DNA from: Syncephalis fuscata
Taxonomy: Eukaryota > Zoopagomycota > Zoopagomycetes > Zoopagales > Piptocephalidaceae
Length of the DNA: 64,000 bases
Assembly: GCA_025786725.1 (NCBI GenBank)
Contig: JAHLTZ010000033.1
Span: forward strand, 62,001 to 126,000
Direction of reading: 5' to 3'
Shown: positions 36,919 through 49,255 of the stretch, one piece after another
How positions within the stretch are numbered: the first letter of the stretch is position 1
How the letters are laid out: every line of letters begins with the position of its first letter
Position numbers and translations under genes: made by a program
The notes under the pieces: model-generated
Told to the model about the DNA's origin: nothing
The model's database searches: none
What the model saw: only the letters and a program-made list of their open reading frames with translations

Positions 36919-38820
36919 ATGCTTCTTTCCGGCACACTACTAAATACGGTTTATGCTCATTCCTGTTTTGAAGCGATAGTTTCGGGAAGAACGCAACCGC
37001 CATTAACGCTTAATGCCTTTCGCGCCTATCTAAGAATTTGCGGCGCTGGTGAAGCCGAGCTGCTGCAATTTTGGGAATGGCACCAAATGTATAAGGAACG
37101 ATTTGATAGTCTACCTCCTATGGTGCGTTCTAGAGCGCGTCGTCCCTCTGAATTGCAATTAGAGCTCCATCAGCGCTTGCCGAGCAGCACTCAACCGCCT
37201 GCAAACCACCATCATACACCTAGTGTAGCCTCTTCTAGTTCACCAATACTAGAGTCGGTGCATCTAAATGAAATATCGGTGATTAAACACCCAGTACCAG
37301 CAGTTACAGTGACCCATGCATCGGGTACGCCCATGATAACACCAGCGACCACCATGGCGTGTTTGGGCGTTACAATGTACGACAAACGAGATGGCGTCGA
37401 AATATTGCCATCTATTTTGGAAACAGCCCCATTAACAATGGGACATGATCTCAATGATCTAGGCATAACATCAGATGCATCCAATAACCATTTAGCAAAA
37501 AACAATTCTATTGAATTAACAGCATCGACTCATCCATTACAATCATTTGAATGGCCAGGTGTGGAAAAACTCGCACTTGAGCCAAGAGAAATGATTACTT
37601 TAACAGCCAACAACGATGCCGCGGCAGCTATAGCTATGCGTGTGGTGGCAACGGCTGGTGAAATACCCGCCTCTATTCCTCTCCAATCCATTGATAGTCA
37701 GACATCAATGACTACCGATGCATCAATGGATGATGCATCGTCTATTACTCCAACTACATTCACTAGAGGTAGAGTGGATACTGGCCATACAACTCAATCA
37801 AATCGACCAAAGAAGCGTAGACCACCACTACAACAAGAAGTCAGTTTAGTTATGCAACGCTGGTTTCCCGATACATCAGCTCATCATTCGTTATCAGTGG
37901 CTGATGAAACAATTCAGCCTGAATCTATTGAACCTTCTTCTTCTACACCTCGACGACCAGCCAAGCTATTTGGCCACTCACCATTTGAGCACAAGAGTAA
38001 TTTACAACATCACGAAGAACAAACAGAACTGGAATTACCCGATCCTAATACATCCATCACTTCTAGTGCAGACATGTCCTCTTTATCACTAGTCGAACAA
38101 GGACTAGACCATGATGGTCACGACACTGGGCCGTCCTGTACTTTGCCTCTGCCCAATACGCCGGCCATAAGACTTGCCCTTAGTGAACTACATCGAATGG
38201 CGGCTCATACAACACATCCTGATATATTCTTACCTATGGTGGCTGCGGCAAAAAACCGTTTGGCCGACTATCATTTGCCAAGGTTTGTAGCGAGTCTAGT
38301 TCGGAATGTTAGTCATCGTACGGCTCATATCCGTATGTTTCTTGCTGCAGTCACTTGTCTTTTATGTGTCATTGGTATCTTTATTTGCTTACTTTTCCAT
38401 GCCAATCCTTATTTACGTCTGATCCCATTATTGATTATGATTCAGTCGATTTGCTTTGTACTATTCAGTCATTTTGGCCTTTGTCTGTATCGACTGTATT
38501 GTCAATACAGACGAGATAAGGCAACATCACATTTACAAGACGACACCACTAATGAGCCACCTAACCAGAGTGATCAATGTCGTCCTTCAATCATTAGTAT
38601 GCATCGCCACTTTTCAGCTACTCAACAACAGTGGCGACAACAACAACAACAACAACAGCAACAACAATTATATAGTTGTGACAACACTTTTGATGATATT
38701 CATTGCGTATATAGTACACAAAAACGTCTTTGTGTACGTTTACTTGCACTCTGTCTATTATTATCGGCCGCTTTAATTAGTATTGGTATGCTATTGCCCA
38801 ATATTCCTAAAAACGATTGA
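36919..38820 (+). CDS. Rax1-like RGS-domain membrane protein
   Basis: Single exon, 633 residues. The N-terminus has the first part of an RGS fold: CFEAIVSGRTQPPLTLNAFR, AYLRICGAGEAELLQFWEWH. The second part, THPDIFLPMVAAAKNRLADY and LPRFVASLVRN, comes only at residues 432-460 after a long disordered Ser/Thr/Pro insert, so the domain is split as in Rax1 proteins. Three C-terminal hydrophobic segments follow: MFLAAVTCLLCVIGIFICLL, LRLIPLLIMIQSICFVLFSH and VRLLALCLLLSAALISIGML. A Gln tract lies between segments 2 and 3. In budding yeast Rax1 acts at the plasma membrane in bud-site selection; a similar polarity role is inference. The gene converges on VAP, 282 bases downstream. Confidence 0.7.
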   Translation: MLLSGTLLNTVYAHSCFEAIVSGRTQPPLTLNAFRAYLRICGAGEAELLQFWEWHQMYKERFDSLPPMVRSRARRPSELQLELHQRLPSSTQPPANHHHTPSVASSSSPILESVHLNEISVIKHPVPAVTVTHASGTPMITPATTMACLGVTMYDKRDGVEILPSILETAPLTMGHDLNDLGITSDASNNHLAKNNSIELTASTHPLQSFEWPGVEKLALEPREMITLTANNDAAAAIAMRVVATAGEIPASIPLQSIDSQTSMTTDASMDDASSITPTTFTRGRVDTGHTTQSNRPKKRRPPLQQEVSLVMQRWFPDTSAHHSLSVADETIQPESIEPSSSTPRRPAKLFGHSPFEHKSNLQHHEEQTELELPDPNTSITSSADMSSLSLVEQGLDHDGHDTGPSCTLPLPNTPAIRLALSELHRMAAHTTHPDIFLPMVAAAKNRLADYHLPRFVASLVRNVSHRTAHIRMFLAAVTCLLCVIGIFICLLFHANPYLRLIPLLIMIQSICFVLFSHFGLCLYRLYCQYRRDKATSHLQDDTTNEPPNQSDQCRPSIISMHRHFSATQQQWRQQQQQQQQQQLYSCDNTFDDIHCVYSTQKRLCVRLLALCLLLSAALISIGMLLPNIPKND

Positions 38821-39102
38821 ACAAGCATTACATTTACTAGTAACCGTCGATCCCACGCCTATTAGTTGCGTAAAACTGCACTTTTACGTTATTTTTGTGT
38901 ATTCTAATTAATCACTCATTATAGCATTTAAATTTAAACGAAATAAACAACAATAATAAACACTAATAATAGACATCAATATAGATATGAATATGAATAT
39001 AATTGCTTTAGAATAGGGATTAAAATGAAACGTTGTAAACAGTTATATTCTCTCCTTTTCCATGCTCAGTTCACTAATTGTGATGTCATGCTTTGTGGCG
39101 TA

Positions 39103-40429
39103 TTAAAAAAACCAAAAACCTAAAAAGAAGGAAAACGCGGCCACGCCCACAATGGCTTGCATAGATAGTGTTACTGTATTGTCGTTTTTCGACTTTACCG
39201 CTACACGACCTGCATCTCCTGCTCGACGTTGTCGGGCCTAAATATAGCATTGATTACATAATGGATTAGTTGGCTGTGATGCTATATTACCAACCAACAA
39301 CACTTACCACAGACTGAGCCTCATTAAGTTCCCGTTGTTGGCGTTCATTTCTTTCGCGTAATTGACGGATAGTCGATTTAGCCTAAATAACAATCACTCG
39401 TTAGTATATGCTATATGTCGTTAATTGTCTTAATAACTAACCTCTCGAATCTCACGCTGCAATGAGTTCACCATAGCATCATCCTATCATTAATAATACA
39501 AATAGTTAATGATATGAATAATTAATCAGCTGCCATTAAGTCTTATTTAAATGTAAAAGTAATAGAATGGCCACTATTATAGTTACTCAGCTACTTCTAT
39601 ATAACTTACCGATGGTCTTTGTAAAGCAGGATCTGATGCTAAAAGTGATGCATCTTCTCCATCACCTGCTGCTGCTGCCGCTGCCGCTGCTGAACCGCCT
39701 TCATTGCGGCTTTCAGGCGGCATTAAAAATGCACAACGTAGTTTCCTTTCGGTCATTTCGCTTCGGTTTTCACGTTCCATTAATTGCCACTGGATTGGTA
39801 AAATATTAAATATAGATTGTTTTAATTATTTAATTGATACGCCACCTCAATTCATTTATAATTAATACTTACGAGTTCAGATATGGGTAGACGGTCCCGG
39901 TCTGCAGGAATTGCCACTGATTGTACTAAAAACTTGTCTTTGCATCGGAAATCAGGTGGTGGATCCTCGCGCATTGGTTGTAACACCACTAGAATTCAAT
40001 AAAATACTACGTTAGATGATATACTTAGGCTATTTAGCTTTGCTTTAATTGTTCTGGCCCGTAACCAATCAGAAGCAATCGTGGTTCAAAGACGCAACAA
40101 GTAAGAAAGATTAGCAGTTGTTATATGTTTACCTTGTACATCGACCGTCTCACCCGGCTCAATACGGCCGGCATTAGGCCGTACGCAGTACTGCTTTGGT
40201 GTGGTCGTTTTAACCTTGAAGGCAACCGGAGAAGTGCTTGGATTATGAATAAGCAGCACCTCTTTCACCATTTGGTTGAAAGGGCCTAAATAAAGCGTAT
40301 AGATTAGCCGGTGACCAAACATCGCGTAATAATACTCGGCTTCAACGCAGTACGTCATAGACAGTGACATCAGCCATAACACTTACGAGTAAAGGTAAGT
40401 TGAGTATCGGGGTCCAATTCAACAGACAT
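39103..40429 (-). CDS. VAP/Scs2 ER membrane contact protein
   Basis: VAP proteins bind FFAT motifs through an MSP domain and tether the ER to other membranes. Seven exons (40429-40387, 40285-40133, 39988-39873, 39789-39610, 39483-39442, 39382-39308, 39237-39103) give 744 nt and 247 residues. The MSP domain begins MSVELDPDTQLTFTRPFNQM and continues EVLLIHNPSTSPVAFKVKTT, TPKQYCVRPNAGRIEPGETV, VVLQPMREDPPPDFRCKDKF and LVQSVAIPAD. This keeps the basic face used for FFAT binding (KVKTT, KQYCVRPN). An Ala-rich linker and a coiled coil (LQREIREAKSTIRQLRERNE) lead to a tail anchor (MQAIVGVAAFSFFLGFWFF). It is intact, with canonical introns, and divergent from UBC9. Confidence 0.95.
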
Positions 40430-41135
40430 GATGGCAAACTTGTAGTAGTTACAGTGTTAGAAGAAACGTTGGAAATACCAGGAAATAAAAGGCGATAAGT
40501 GTGAACAGGCACGTAAAGAACAGATAGAAAGAGAAAGAGATGAACGACGACGGCGATGATTGAAGAGTTGGCTTTAGAACGACAGGTGTTGGTGGTTGGT
40601 TCTTTTGTTATGGCTGGAGGGAGAAGAAAGATGTCCGATGTGTGTGTGTGAATGTGTGAATGTGTGTATGTGTTGTGTGTGTAATAATATTGATGCCCAT
40701 AAAGTCAGAAAGTTATGTAGAGGAAACAGATAGACTGACACTGATTAAATGACTGGTTGACTAATCAATGGGTAGATATAGACAAGTAGACAAGGCATGG
40801 CATGTCTACTTGGCAATTGGTTCTAACATCCAGTATATCCGCTGTGTACTGCACGATAAGTACACACACGTTTAATAAAATCTAAAGGGACAAGGTGGAT
40901 TAAATATGGAGATATTTAATAGCGTGGCAAGGGGTTCGGCACGCATGGTATGTTCATGCAACATTATGGTCTGATCGATAGAACATGTCGTGGCATGATA
41001 GTACTGTCCAAATGTTTATGCGGTATCAAGTTTATACGTGTGGTAAGAATGTAAATAAACAAGTGGCGGTTTTAAACACTTGTTTATTGGTTGTTTCTGA
41101 ATTTGTTAAGTTTTTTTCTATTTAAATTCACCACC
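40430..41135. other. Intergenic between divergent VAP and UBC9
   Basis: About 0.7 kb with a GT-rich simple repeat around 40640-40680. It should hold both promoters. Confidence 0.5.
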
Positions 41136-42022
41136 ATGTCGGGCATCTGTCAACAACGTCTGGCCGAGGAACGTCGACAATGGCGTAAGGATCATCCCTA
41201 TGTAGGTACTGGTATCTGTAGCGGCAATACAGCTATAGTCATCTAGCAAAATATAGAATCATCGCGATAAATAACTAATAACGCTGATCGTAGGGATTCT
41301 ATGCTCGACCTAGAAAAAATGACGATGGTAGTATGGACCTAATGACTTGGGAATGCGGTATTCCCGGTAAGCCAGACGTAAGTAATAATGACTAGATATA
41401 AACTATTGCTTAATAATATGAATACAAATAGACGGCTTGGGAGAATGGTGTCTATAAGCTTGTATTGATATTTCCAGAAGGTATGTAATTATTAGTTTTT
41501 TTGATTAATTGATTGATTGATTAATTAATAACATGTTATTAAATATAATATTTATTAGACTACCCAAGCAAGCCACCTAAATGTAAGTGAATTTTTAGTT
41601 GACTTGATATTGGATGATTAATACTATGCTATGTTTACTGTAATCTATCTAGGTAAATTCACGCCACCTCTTTTCCATCCCAATGTCTATCCTTCAGGTA
41701 CCGTTTGCCTATCCATTATCAATGAAGATCAAGATTGGAAGCCTGCCATTACTATGAAAGAAGTAAGTAATGTAGTATTTGATTTTATTAAATAGCGTTA
41801 ATGACAAGCAATAGATTCTTTTGGGCATTCAAGATCTACTTAACGATCCAAATCCTATGAGTCCTGCACAGACTGATGCTTATACACTATTCCGGTAAGT
41901 ATTCATTCATATAATGAATAAATTAGTATTATTTATCTATCTATCTATTTATTTCTAGAAAGGACCCAGATGAATATCTTCGACGTGTACGTCAACAAGC
42001 TCGTGAAAACATGCCTGCTTAA
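41136..42022 (+). CDS. UBC9: SUMO-conjugating enzyme UBC9
   Basis: E2 enzyme that transfers SUMO to lysines in the psi-K-x-E motif. Seven exons (41136-41201, 41294-41377, 41432-41480, 41559-41582, 41653-41762, 41815-41894, 41959-42022) give 477 nt and 158 residues, the usual length. Landmarks: [33 protein letters not shown], the HPN motif in [18 protein letters not shown] with the catalytic Cys after it, [20 protein letters not shown] and an end [13 protein letters not shown]. One exon is only 24 bases. All splice sites are GT-AG and every join keeps frame. No damage. Confidence 0.98.
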
Positions 42023-42184
42023 TGAAGATGAAGATGATGGTGCTAATAATAATAGTAATAACAATAATAATGATTTTAAAATAAAACCTTGCCTTTTGCG
42101 TTCTACACCACACATAATACTACAACCTTGATTCCTCCTTTTCTTTTTCGTACAAACACATTGACCACTAACCACCAAGTAACC

Positions 42185-43119
42185 ATGATACCACGCCTGG
42201 TGCAGCGTCGTTTGGCGCATCCAGCCTTGCGTCTAGTGCGTCCTTATGCCAGTGAGGCATCTACCGCGGCATACCCAGCAGAGAAAGGTGTGTTTCGTCA
42301 GCTAGTCTACAGATGAGAATGGATAGAAACAACTACAAGATTCATAAAGATGAATTAGAAAGAAAGAAAGAAAGTGCGGCAATACTATAAAGGAATGGGA
42401 ATAAGGCTATAAACACGATCTAAAGATTAGCGCAACTAACAATACAATAAACGCGCTGTGTGATTTAGGTGGCAGTGCTAAAGTTTGGATAATAGCACTT
42501 GCCAGTATGGCTGGTATGGTGGGTTGGACCGAATTGGATCGCCGCATTACAGATAACGGCAAGGTAGGCAATGAAAATAAGAGAACCTACACAAATAAAG
42601 AGAATAGCTCAGTTGTTTGTTGGTGGTGTTGTAATGTTACGTGAATACCATTGCTATTGTCGTTTATTTCATTTAATATGCGCATGCTTACACTAATCGA
42701 TCCATTTACCCATCGACAATCCTAGAAAGAACATCCGATCGCCGCGTTTATTGATGGTCTGCGCACCGATAGCGAAACGTGGACAAGTCGTAGTGCAAAG
42801 CATTTCGAACTAGTAAAGGAGGCGATTGACGACTAGTAAGTTACGGTGGTGCGACGAGCGATGAGTATCGTGAACTAACGCTACACTATCTCTAGCATGG
42901 TCTTTTCTACTACTAAGCGACCTCATATGTATCGTTTACGGGATCCACTGTAAGTGAACCTATAATTTACACGATATTAGTTGTAGTACTGTTTCAACTA
43001 ACACTGTGGTGATGGGTGGACTGATTAGCTCGTTTGAACGGGCTAGTCCATTTGCAGTGCCAGTTGGTTCGGAGGTTGATCTTTCAGATTTGCGTGTACG
43101 CACCGATACTACAATTTAA
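42185..43119 (+). CDS. Complex I accessory subunit, fungal 17.8 kDa (NUXM) type
   Basis: Five exons (42185-42287, 42469-42563, 42726-42835, 42896-42949, 43029-43119) give 453 nt and 150 residues. The N-terminus MIPRLVQRRLAHPALRLVRP is a mitochondrial targeting peptide. A TM segment follows (VWIIALASMAGMVGWTELD), then a soluble part with TDSETWTSRSAKHFELVKEA, TTKRPHMYRLRDP and the end SFERASPFAVPVGSEVDLSD. Order and end match the fungal 17.8 kDa NADH:ubiquinone oxidoreductase subunit, whose end carries a similar G/A-SPF-x-VP-x-G motif. The role is assembly or stability of complex I, not catalysis. It starts 162 bases after UBC9 on the same strand. The acceptor of the last exon is my choice among alternatives. 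Confidence 0.65.
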
Positions 43120-43644
43120 ATTGTCAGATCTGGCGATGATATGAGCAAAAGTCTGTTCTTTACTGTGCAAAAGCAGTATCAATACTTGGAACATCAATAT
43201 TGTTGTCCATTGATAGTGCGAATGACTCTAGACCAGCTATTGCCGTCCAAATATCTGCAGTTTTATTCTAGGCCTCTATGCCGGTCTATTGCTCATTGCC
43301 TATAATAACAATAAAGATTGGCAATTCAATACATTTTAGCGTAATGCCATTGAGAGTTTAATTGGTTAATAGCAATATCTAAATCATTATTATCAAATTT
43401 ATTTATTTATTATTTAGTTTGCTTTGCATTAATACATTAATAAAGCTTTTTAATTGTCATGTGCTAAACCGAGTATAATATTTGTGTTTTCATGATAAAC
43501 GACTATATACTCAATGCCATCCAATTGACTGTCTTCAAGGATTTGGGGCAACATTTAGCATTGTTATAAAATGTTGTATTAATAAAACAATAGACTGGAC
43601 GAATATATGATTTACATGTATACAGGATAACAGCGCATTATTAC

Positions 43645-43765
43645 AATGAGCTAAATTACATAAATGAGCGGAGCTTTAAATTAAGCTTTGTTGCATTTAT
43701 TGTACTTGAAAATTGTCCTACCATACACCTTATGCTATACGCTTTATTATAGTTTCAACAATGGT
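43645..43765. repeat. Dispersed short repeat, copy 2
   Basis: It contains GCTAAATTACAT, then AAGCTTTGTTGCATTTATTG, then TTATGCTATACGCTTT. It matches 27570-27700, and 59815-59880 in inverted orientation. Confidence 0.75.
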
Positions 43766-44751
43766 CTTAATAGCTATGCGTCAATTAGATAGATTAATTA
43801 GCATAGCAATTATAATAACTGTATGATTATTATATATATATGTATATTATTATTATTAAATGATAACTGTGTTAAAATAACATACCTAATTATGATTATC
43901 TTTATAATCAAAATAGCTGCTATGATGCTAAAGCTTAGCAATGTTGGAGTTGATTAAGATTACTTAATATAATAATCGTATTAAGAATACTTTAATTAAG
44001 TTTATATTTATCGATAGTAATAATAACAATAAAGCTCAGCGATTGTAATATATTTTAGCATAGCGTCATTTATAATAAATAATAATAAATGAAGCTTTAC
44101 TATTGCTTATTAATTAAAAATTGGCAATTTGTAAAGTAAAAAAGTGCCATTTAAAATATAATTAAATGTGTTACAATACTTAAAGTGAACAGGCCTTAAT
44201 TAGAGCTCTTCTGTAAAAATGGCATTGACTAATTGAAGCAACAAGCGGCACCTTTTCGTTTTACAAACAAATAGTTAGTTGACGGCCAATGATAACAGCA
44301 CTTAAGACGTTATCACTAGAAAGAATGTAGTAGATTTCAATTATTTGCTTCTAATTTGCATTAATACATTAATAAGGTTGCTTAATTGACATGTTTTAAA
44401 ATGAAATGTAATACGAACGGGTCGGCAATCACGCGCGCAGTATATAGACCCGATTAAGGCCTCAATAGTCGTAGATTTGCCATACATATGACAACACCAT
44501 TAAACGTTTCGCCTATTGTTGTCCCTTGTAAACGATACAATTGTTTACAAAACTCAGTTACCCTCGTCTTTAAGGACTGGAGAAGGGGAATATTATTGAA
44601 GATGTACTTGATAGAGTCATTAAAATTGTTATAAAAGGTCTTTATTTTAACAAAGCATCTAACGTTCATTATTCAAACGTATCAAAACCCAACTTACTTT
44701 ACTGGCACCACATCCCTCCATTTCTACCGACCATCTTTCTAGTTTGCAATA

Positions 44752-44782
44752 CGATTAACGATTAACGATTAACGATCAACGC
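44752..44782. repeat. Short tandem repeat ACGATTA
   Basis: Three perfect units and one variant (ACGATCA) about 125 bases before the fungalysin ATG; it may be a promoter element or chance. Confidence 0.7.
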
Positions 44783-44906
44783 TTACCGTTTAAATTCTTA
44801 TTTATATCTTTATCAAAGTTAGCGAACAAACAAACGCCAATCATTTACCTATTTCTTAGTACTGCGTACTACAACCTTTCATCCCTAACGCCTTTAACGT
44901 ATCATC

Positions 44907-46921
44907 ATGCATGCTGACTTACGCGTTGCCTCGCTAATTTTGGCATTCTCCAGTATCACCTCAGCGGCTATTCAGCGCATTGAGGTCAAGCCAATTGTTC
45001 CACACGTTGTTACTAAATCTGCTGTTCGCAGTTTATCATCCTCATTAAGTGAGTACAAACCACCACCTTCATTCAGCCCACGCAGTCCACAGGATACTGC
45101 TCTTCAGTTCGCTCGTTCACAACTCAGTGTCAAAGATGGGGATTTTGTCGTAACAAGCTCATACAAGACACAATTAAGCGGCACTACGCATGTTTACCTT
45201 CAGCAAACCATTAAAGGAATTAAAGTCTTCAACGGCAAAGTAGGCATTCATGTCGACAAGGCCAATAAAATTATTGCCTATGACGACAGCTTTTTCAAAG
45301 ATAATTCAGCCAATAAGACAAATGGATCCGCGCCCGATACTCAAGCGAGACAGTCTACTGACCCTCATCAAGCTGTGTCAAAGAAGCTAGAAGCAAGACA
45401 ACTTAAAACGTGGAGCGGACAAACAAATGGATTTGTTTCTCCTGTCGATGCTTTTGGCCTATTTGCATCGTATATTAATCGACCATTTGACGCAAGTAAA
45501 GTAATAATTACTCCACAGACAAATCCATCCGGTGGCCAGTCCTATTTACTCAAGGGCGTTCAGTTTGCCATACAAGATGTCGAGGTGACGCAGTCTTACA
45601 TCCAAGCAAATGCCAATGAGCTGGTTCCAGCCTGGGAATACAGCGTTAAGATGCCATTGAACTATTTCCACGTTCACATTTCGGCCGATGGCAGAAAGAT
45701 TATTTCAATGGTCGATAAGATTAGATTTGCTAGTTATCGTGTTAACAAGTTAGGCGAGAATAATCCCGTTAGTACGCCGCGTGAACTGGTTGTTGATCCC
45801 GCCGACAAGATTGCTTCCCCGAACGGCTGGCACGTTCAAGGAACAAAAAGGTTTACAACGACCATTGGAAACAATGTCTACGCTCAAGAGAATTACAGCA
45901 ATAAACAGGATGGTTGGAAGTCAAATTATCGTCCAGATGGCGGAAAAGACCTGAAATTTGACTTTCCTTTTGATGCTAGAAAGGCACCAAAAGATAATAT
46001 TAATGCAGCAATTACCAATTTGTTTTACGTTAATAACATTATGCACGATGTTTTTTATCGTTACGGTTTTGATGAGGCAGCCGGCAACTTCCAAGAGGAT
46101 AACGGTAGTAAGGGCGGTTTAGGCGGCGATGCTATAGCTGCTCATGCGCTCGATAGCTATGACTTGCCCGAGGGAAGTGAAACGAGAAATAACGCTGCAC
46201 TTTTTCCTGAGCCCGATGGCAAGCGATCTGTAATGGTTATGTTTGGCTTTAATGGCTTAAAGCCGGATCGTGATGGCGATTTGGAAAATGATATTGTATC
46301 ACATGAATACGGCCACGGTATTTCACATCGACTGACCGGTGGACCAGCAAGTATTTCCTGCATGGATGGCGAGGAAACAGCGGCATGGACGAAGGTTGGA
46401 GCGACTTTTACGCCTACTGGCTTGAAATGAAGGCATCGGATAAGCCAACAAAGAATGTCGAAATGGGCTGGTATGTTACAGGCCAAAACATTCGCAATTA
46501 TCCTTACTCGACAAACATGGCGACAAATCCATTGACCTACAACTTTTTAAACGATTCTAAATGGCTTTCTGAACCTCACAACATGGGCGAAGTTTGGGCC
46601 AACATGCTTTACGAAGTTTACTGGGCACTAGTCAACAAACTTGGTTTTCACAAAGATAAATACTCGGCCGATGTCACAAAGGGCAATACGCTTGCACTTC
46701 AGCTTGTTATTGATGGCTTAAAGCTACAGCCATGCAATCCAACCTTCACAAATGCACGCGATGCCATCCTTCAAGCTGAACAGCAGCTAACGGGCGGCAA
46801 GCATGCTTGTGACATCTGGAAAGCGTTTGCTAAGCGAGGACTTGGAGTAAAAGCAGCTATTGCCAACGATGGCAACAATAGAATTGCAAGTAACGATGTG
46901 CCAACTCGGTGCAAAGCCTAA
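44907..46921 (+). CDS. Fungalysin, M36 metalloendopeptidase (one apparent frameshift)
   Basis: Secreted elastinolytic zinc peptidase made as a pre-pro-enzyme. It starts MHADLRVASLILAFSSITSA (signal peptide). The FTP propeptide region follows (FVVTSSYKTQLSGTTHVYLQ, IKVFNGKVGIHVDKANKII), then the M36 domain with AAITNLFYVNNIMHDVFYRY and GDAIAAHALDSYDLPEGSET. The zinc motif is HEYGHGISHRL (HExxH) and the third ligand region is GMDEGWSDFYAYWLEM. A C-terminal half follows, with LSEPHNMGEVWANMLYEVYW and CDIWKAFAKRGLGVKA. Length is about 670 residues, normal for the family. One G appears lost near 46383 between ETAA and GMDEGWSD; the enzyme reads perfectly on both sides, so I favour an assembly error. 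No introns. Confidence 0.95.
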
Positions 46922-49255
46922 GTAATAGCAAATTAGTGCGTGTGTGTGTGTGTGTTTGTGCGTGATGTTTTACATCCGTAATAATATTGATAATCATTGT
47001 TATGCCTTTCATGAATTAATAAAAATGATGACTTCATTGTCCATGCTTTTGAAAGCACGAATAAACCAGTTAAACCAGTATTTTACGATAAACAGCGCTG
47101 GCACCACGTGATGTGATGCTATGCTGTTCTTTATTCATCTGGATTTCTTTTCTTTTCATCCATCTTTTTTGCAGCATGCATCTGGGGTCTATAGCGTTGT
47201 AGACTATACCCTCATTTGTTCTGCAGCAGTGTGTGGTTGTTCAAACAGCTGCGACCTATGCTGTTTACAAAGGAACCAGTTATAACGTTGTCTGACTAAC
47301 TATCAGCTAGATGGTAGCACAATGAAACTAGTATTGTTCATGTTGCGAACCTCGTCAACAATTGCAAAAATGATGAAACTTTGTAACCATCAATCGACGA
47401 GTGCATGTCTGGGATTACTTATTCTGTTTGTGAACAAACAAAAATGATACGCGGAGCAAATATTAATAGGAAAGTAAAAATCGGTGCATGAGTACCTTTC
47501 TGTTAGAATACCGATATTTGGTAAATTCGCACATTTTAATTAAAAAATACTCGTGCACTTACCTTTGACGTATTAATTATTATGGAAACGTTTTCGTCGG
47601 AGTAAAGTTGCTGCGATACATGCCTATAACTGTGTATAGCTCGATCCTCATGGAAATGGCTTATCTGGTAAAACGAGCCAGCATCCATAAGGATACAATT
47701 GCGCACAAACATAGGTATGTATTGCTGCACTCCAAAAAACAATTCCTCCTATCAAAAGCACTACATTAAACTGTCATGAATACATAGCCCAATAGCAATG
47801 GCAATCACGGCAGCGGTAGCAAGAACCATACCGGCGTGGCCGCATGTATAATTTACAATGCATGTCCAAATCTATTAATGCTGATTCGTGCAAAAAGCTT
47901 TGGAAATTAACGAATCAGCGTAAAGATATTGTCTTGATTCCCCTTCTGTTTCAACCCCATTTGTGCATGCATCATTTACAGAGAAAGAAAGTGTGAATAA
48001 TGAGTGAGGAGGGGAGTAAGACCGGTTTATTCTTGCTCCAGCTATGTTTATCGGCGAACAACTGCCTTAGGCAAATAAACAGTGTTTTGTCATGCCGCAG
48101 TAACACCCGAGTATAATTTTCAAACCAATTTTACGATAGTAAAAAGTAATAAATGTATTTAGTAGAACGGCGCGTTCTACGCTATTAATAGTGCAAAAAT
48201 ACTAATATCACATGGCTTGTCCGCCGGGTGCAATCGTATGTTTCAGTCGGAGACCCTTCTATCTATTTGTATTCATTGTCAGCTACACTTGTTCCCGCAA
48301 ATGCCAATAAAATAGCGACTATCATCAAGTTGTTGTTGTTTCATCCATAAAGTATGCAAAGAATGAAATCGGATTGGTGGATATCATTGTGCCAGAGGTG
48401 CTCAACAGGCGACCCGCCTTAGACTGGGAAACTATGCATGCACCTGTTGCAGGCACTTGCTCGTTCGTTCTCCGGATTTATTGCTATCCATGCTGCGTTT
48501 TCGTTATCGTAAGGCAGCAATAATATCCATTGCCATCACCACTGTATATAGTAATTGCAATGTGGTTGGTGGCTGGCTGTTCTGCGAATGCCTCTGCTCT
48601 ATTTTCGGCTCAAAGATGCTATCACCCTGTTTCTGGCCATCTTTCTCCTTTGTACTCGTTCGAATGGAAGGCGTGTACACGAATGGCAGGACAAAGAGGA
48701 TTTAGAAAACACGTTATTCGTTCTGGGTCCCTATTTTTATTTCTGTCTCATCTCCTTCCTTGTAACCAAATAAGGCATACTCATATCGAATGCCATAGAA
48801 GCGTACCATCTCCGCCTCTCTGTTCGCCGAGCACCTATTCTGTGTGACCGCGCCGTTTCGCCTTGTTTGAGCGGCAGCGCCTCTTCCTTCACACTCCTTC
48901 TTACTATATTATAAAGGCTTGGTAAATTGTACCCATCTCTTCTATCCGTACTCTTCCTCTTGCTAGTCAGACCTCAAGAAAACGCTCGCTCACATACACT
49001 TGCTGTGATCATTAGTCTGCCTTATTAGTACGACTAATCGCATCGCTTGCATCTTATTTCGCTATTCATTCAACTTCTAGTTACTTCTGCACGGCTATTG
49101 TCCGCACAGTTGCCTGATTTTTTTATTTCGATCCGGTATCGCTGAGCCTGCGCGGTCGATTCCTACTATTATACCCGCTTTTTGCGTATCATTAGTGCCG
49201 TTTAAATTACAACGCTTTTGCGTCTATTATTCTATTTTAGTTAAATTAGTTCATC
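46922..49255. other. Intergenic, no gene supported
   Basis: 2.3 kb. A GT run lies at 46938-46955, and short frames at 47536-47742 (-) and 48457-48847 (+) lack known motifs. The last 0.4 kb is pyrimidine-rich, probably the promoter and 5' UTR of a highly expressed wall protein. Confidence 0.4.

Larger units (their letters stand above)
43120..44906. other. AT-rich intergenic region
   Basis: 1.8 kb with the dispersed repeat (43645-43765) and, close to fungalysin, a short tandem array of ACGATTA units (44752-44782). The 44454-44669 frame (-) has no known motif. Otherwise nothing coding. Confidence 0.4.

Noticed and set aside
48457-48847. Overlapping + frames as small genes
   Set aside because: Three overlapping frames with no domain, in a region that reads as promoter and UTR of the wall-protein gene.
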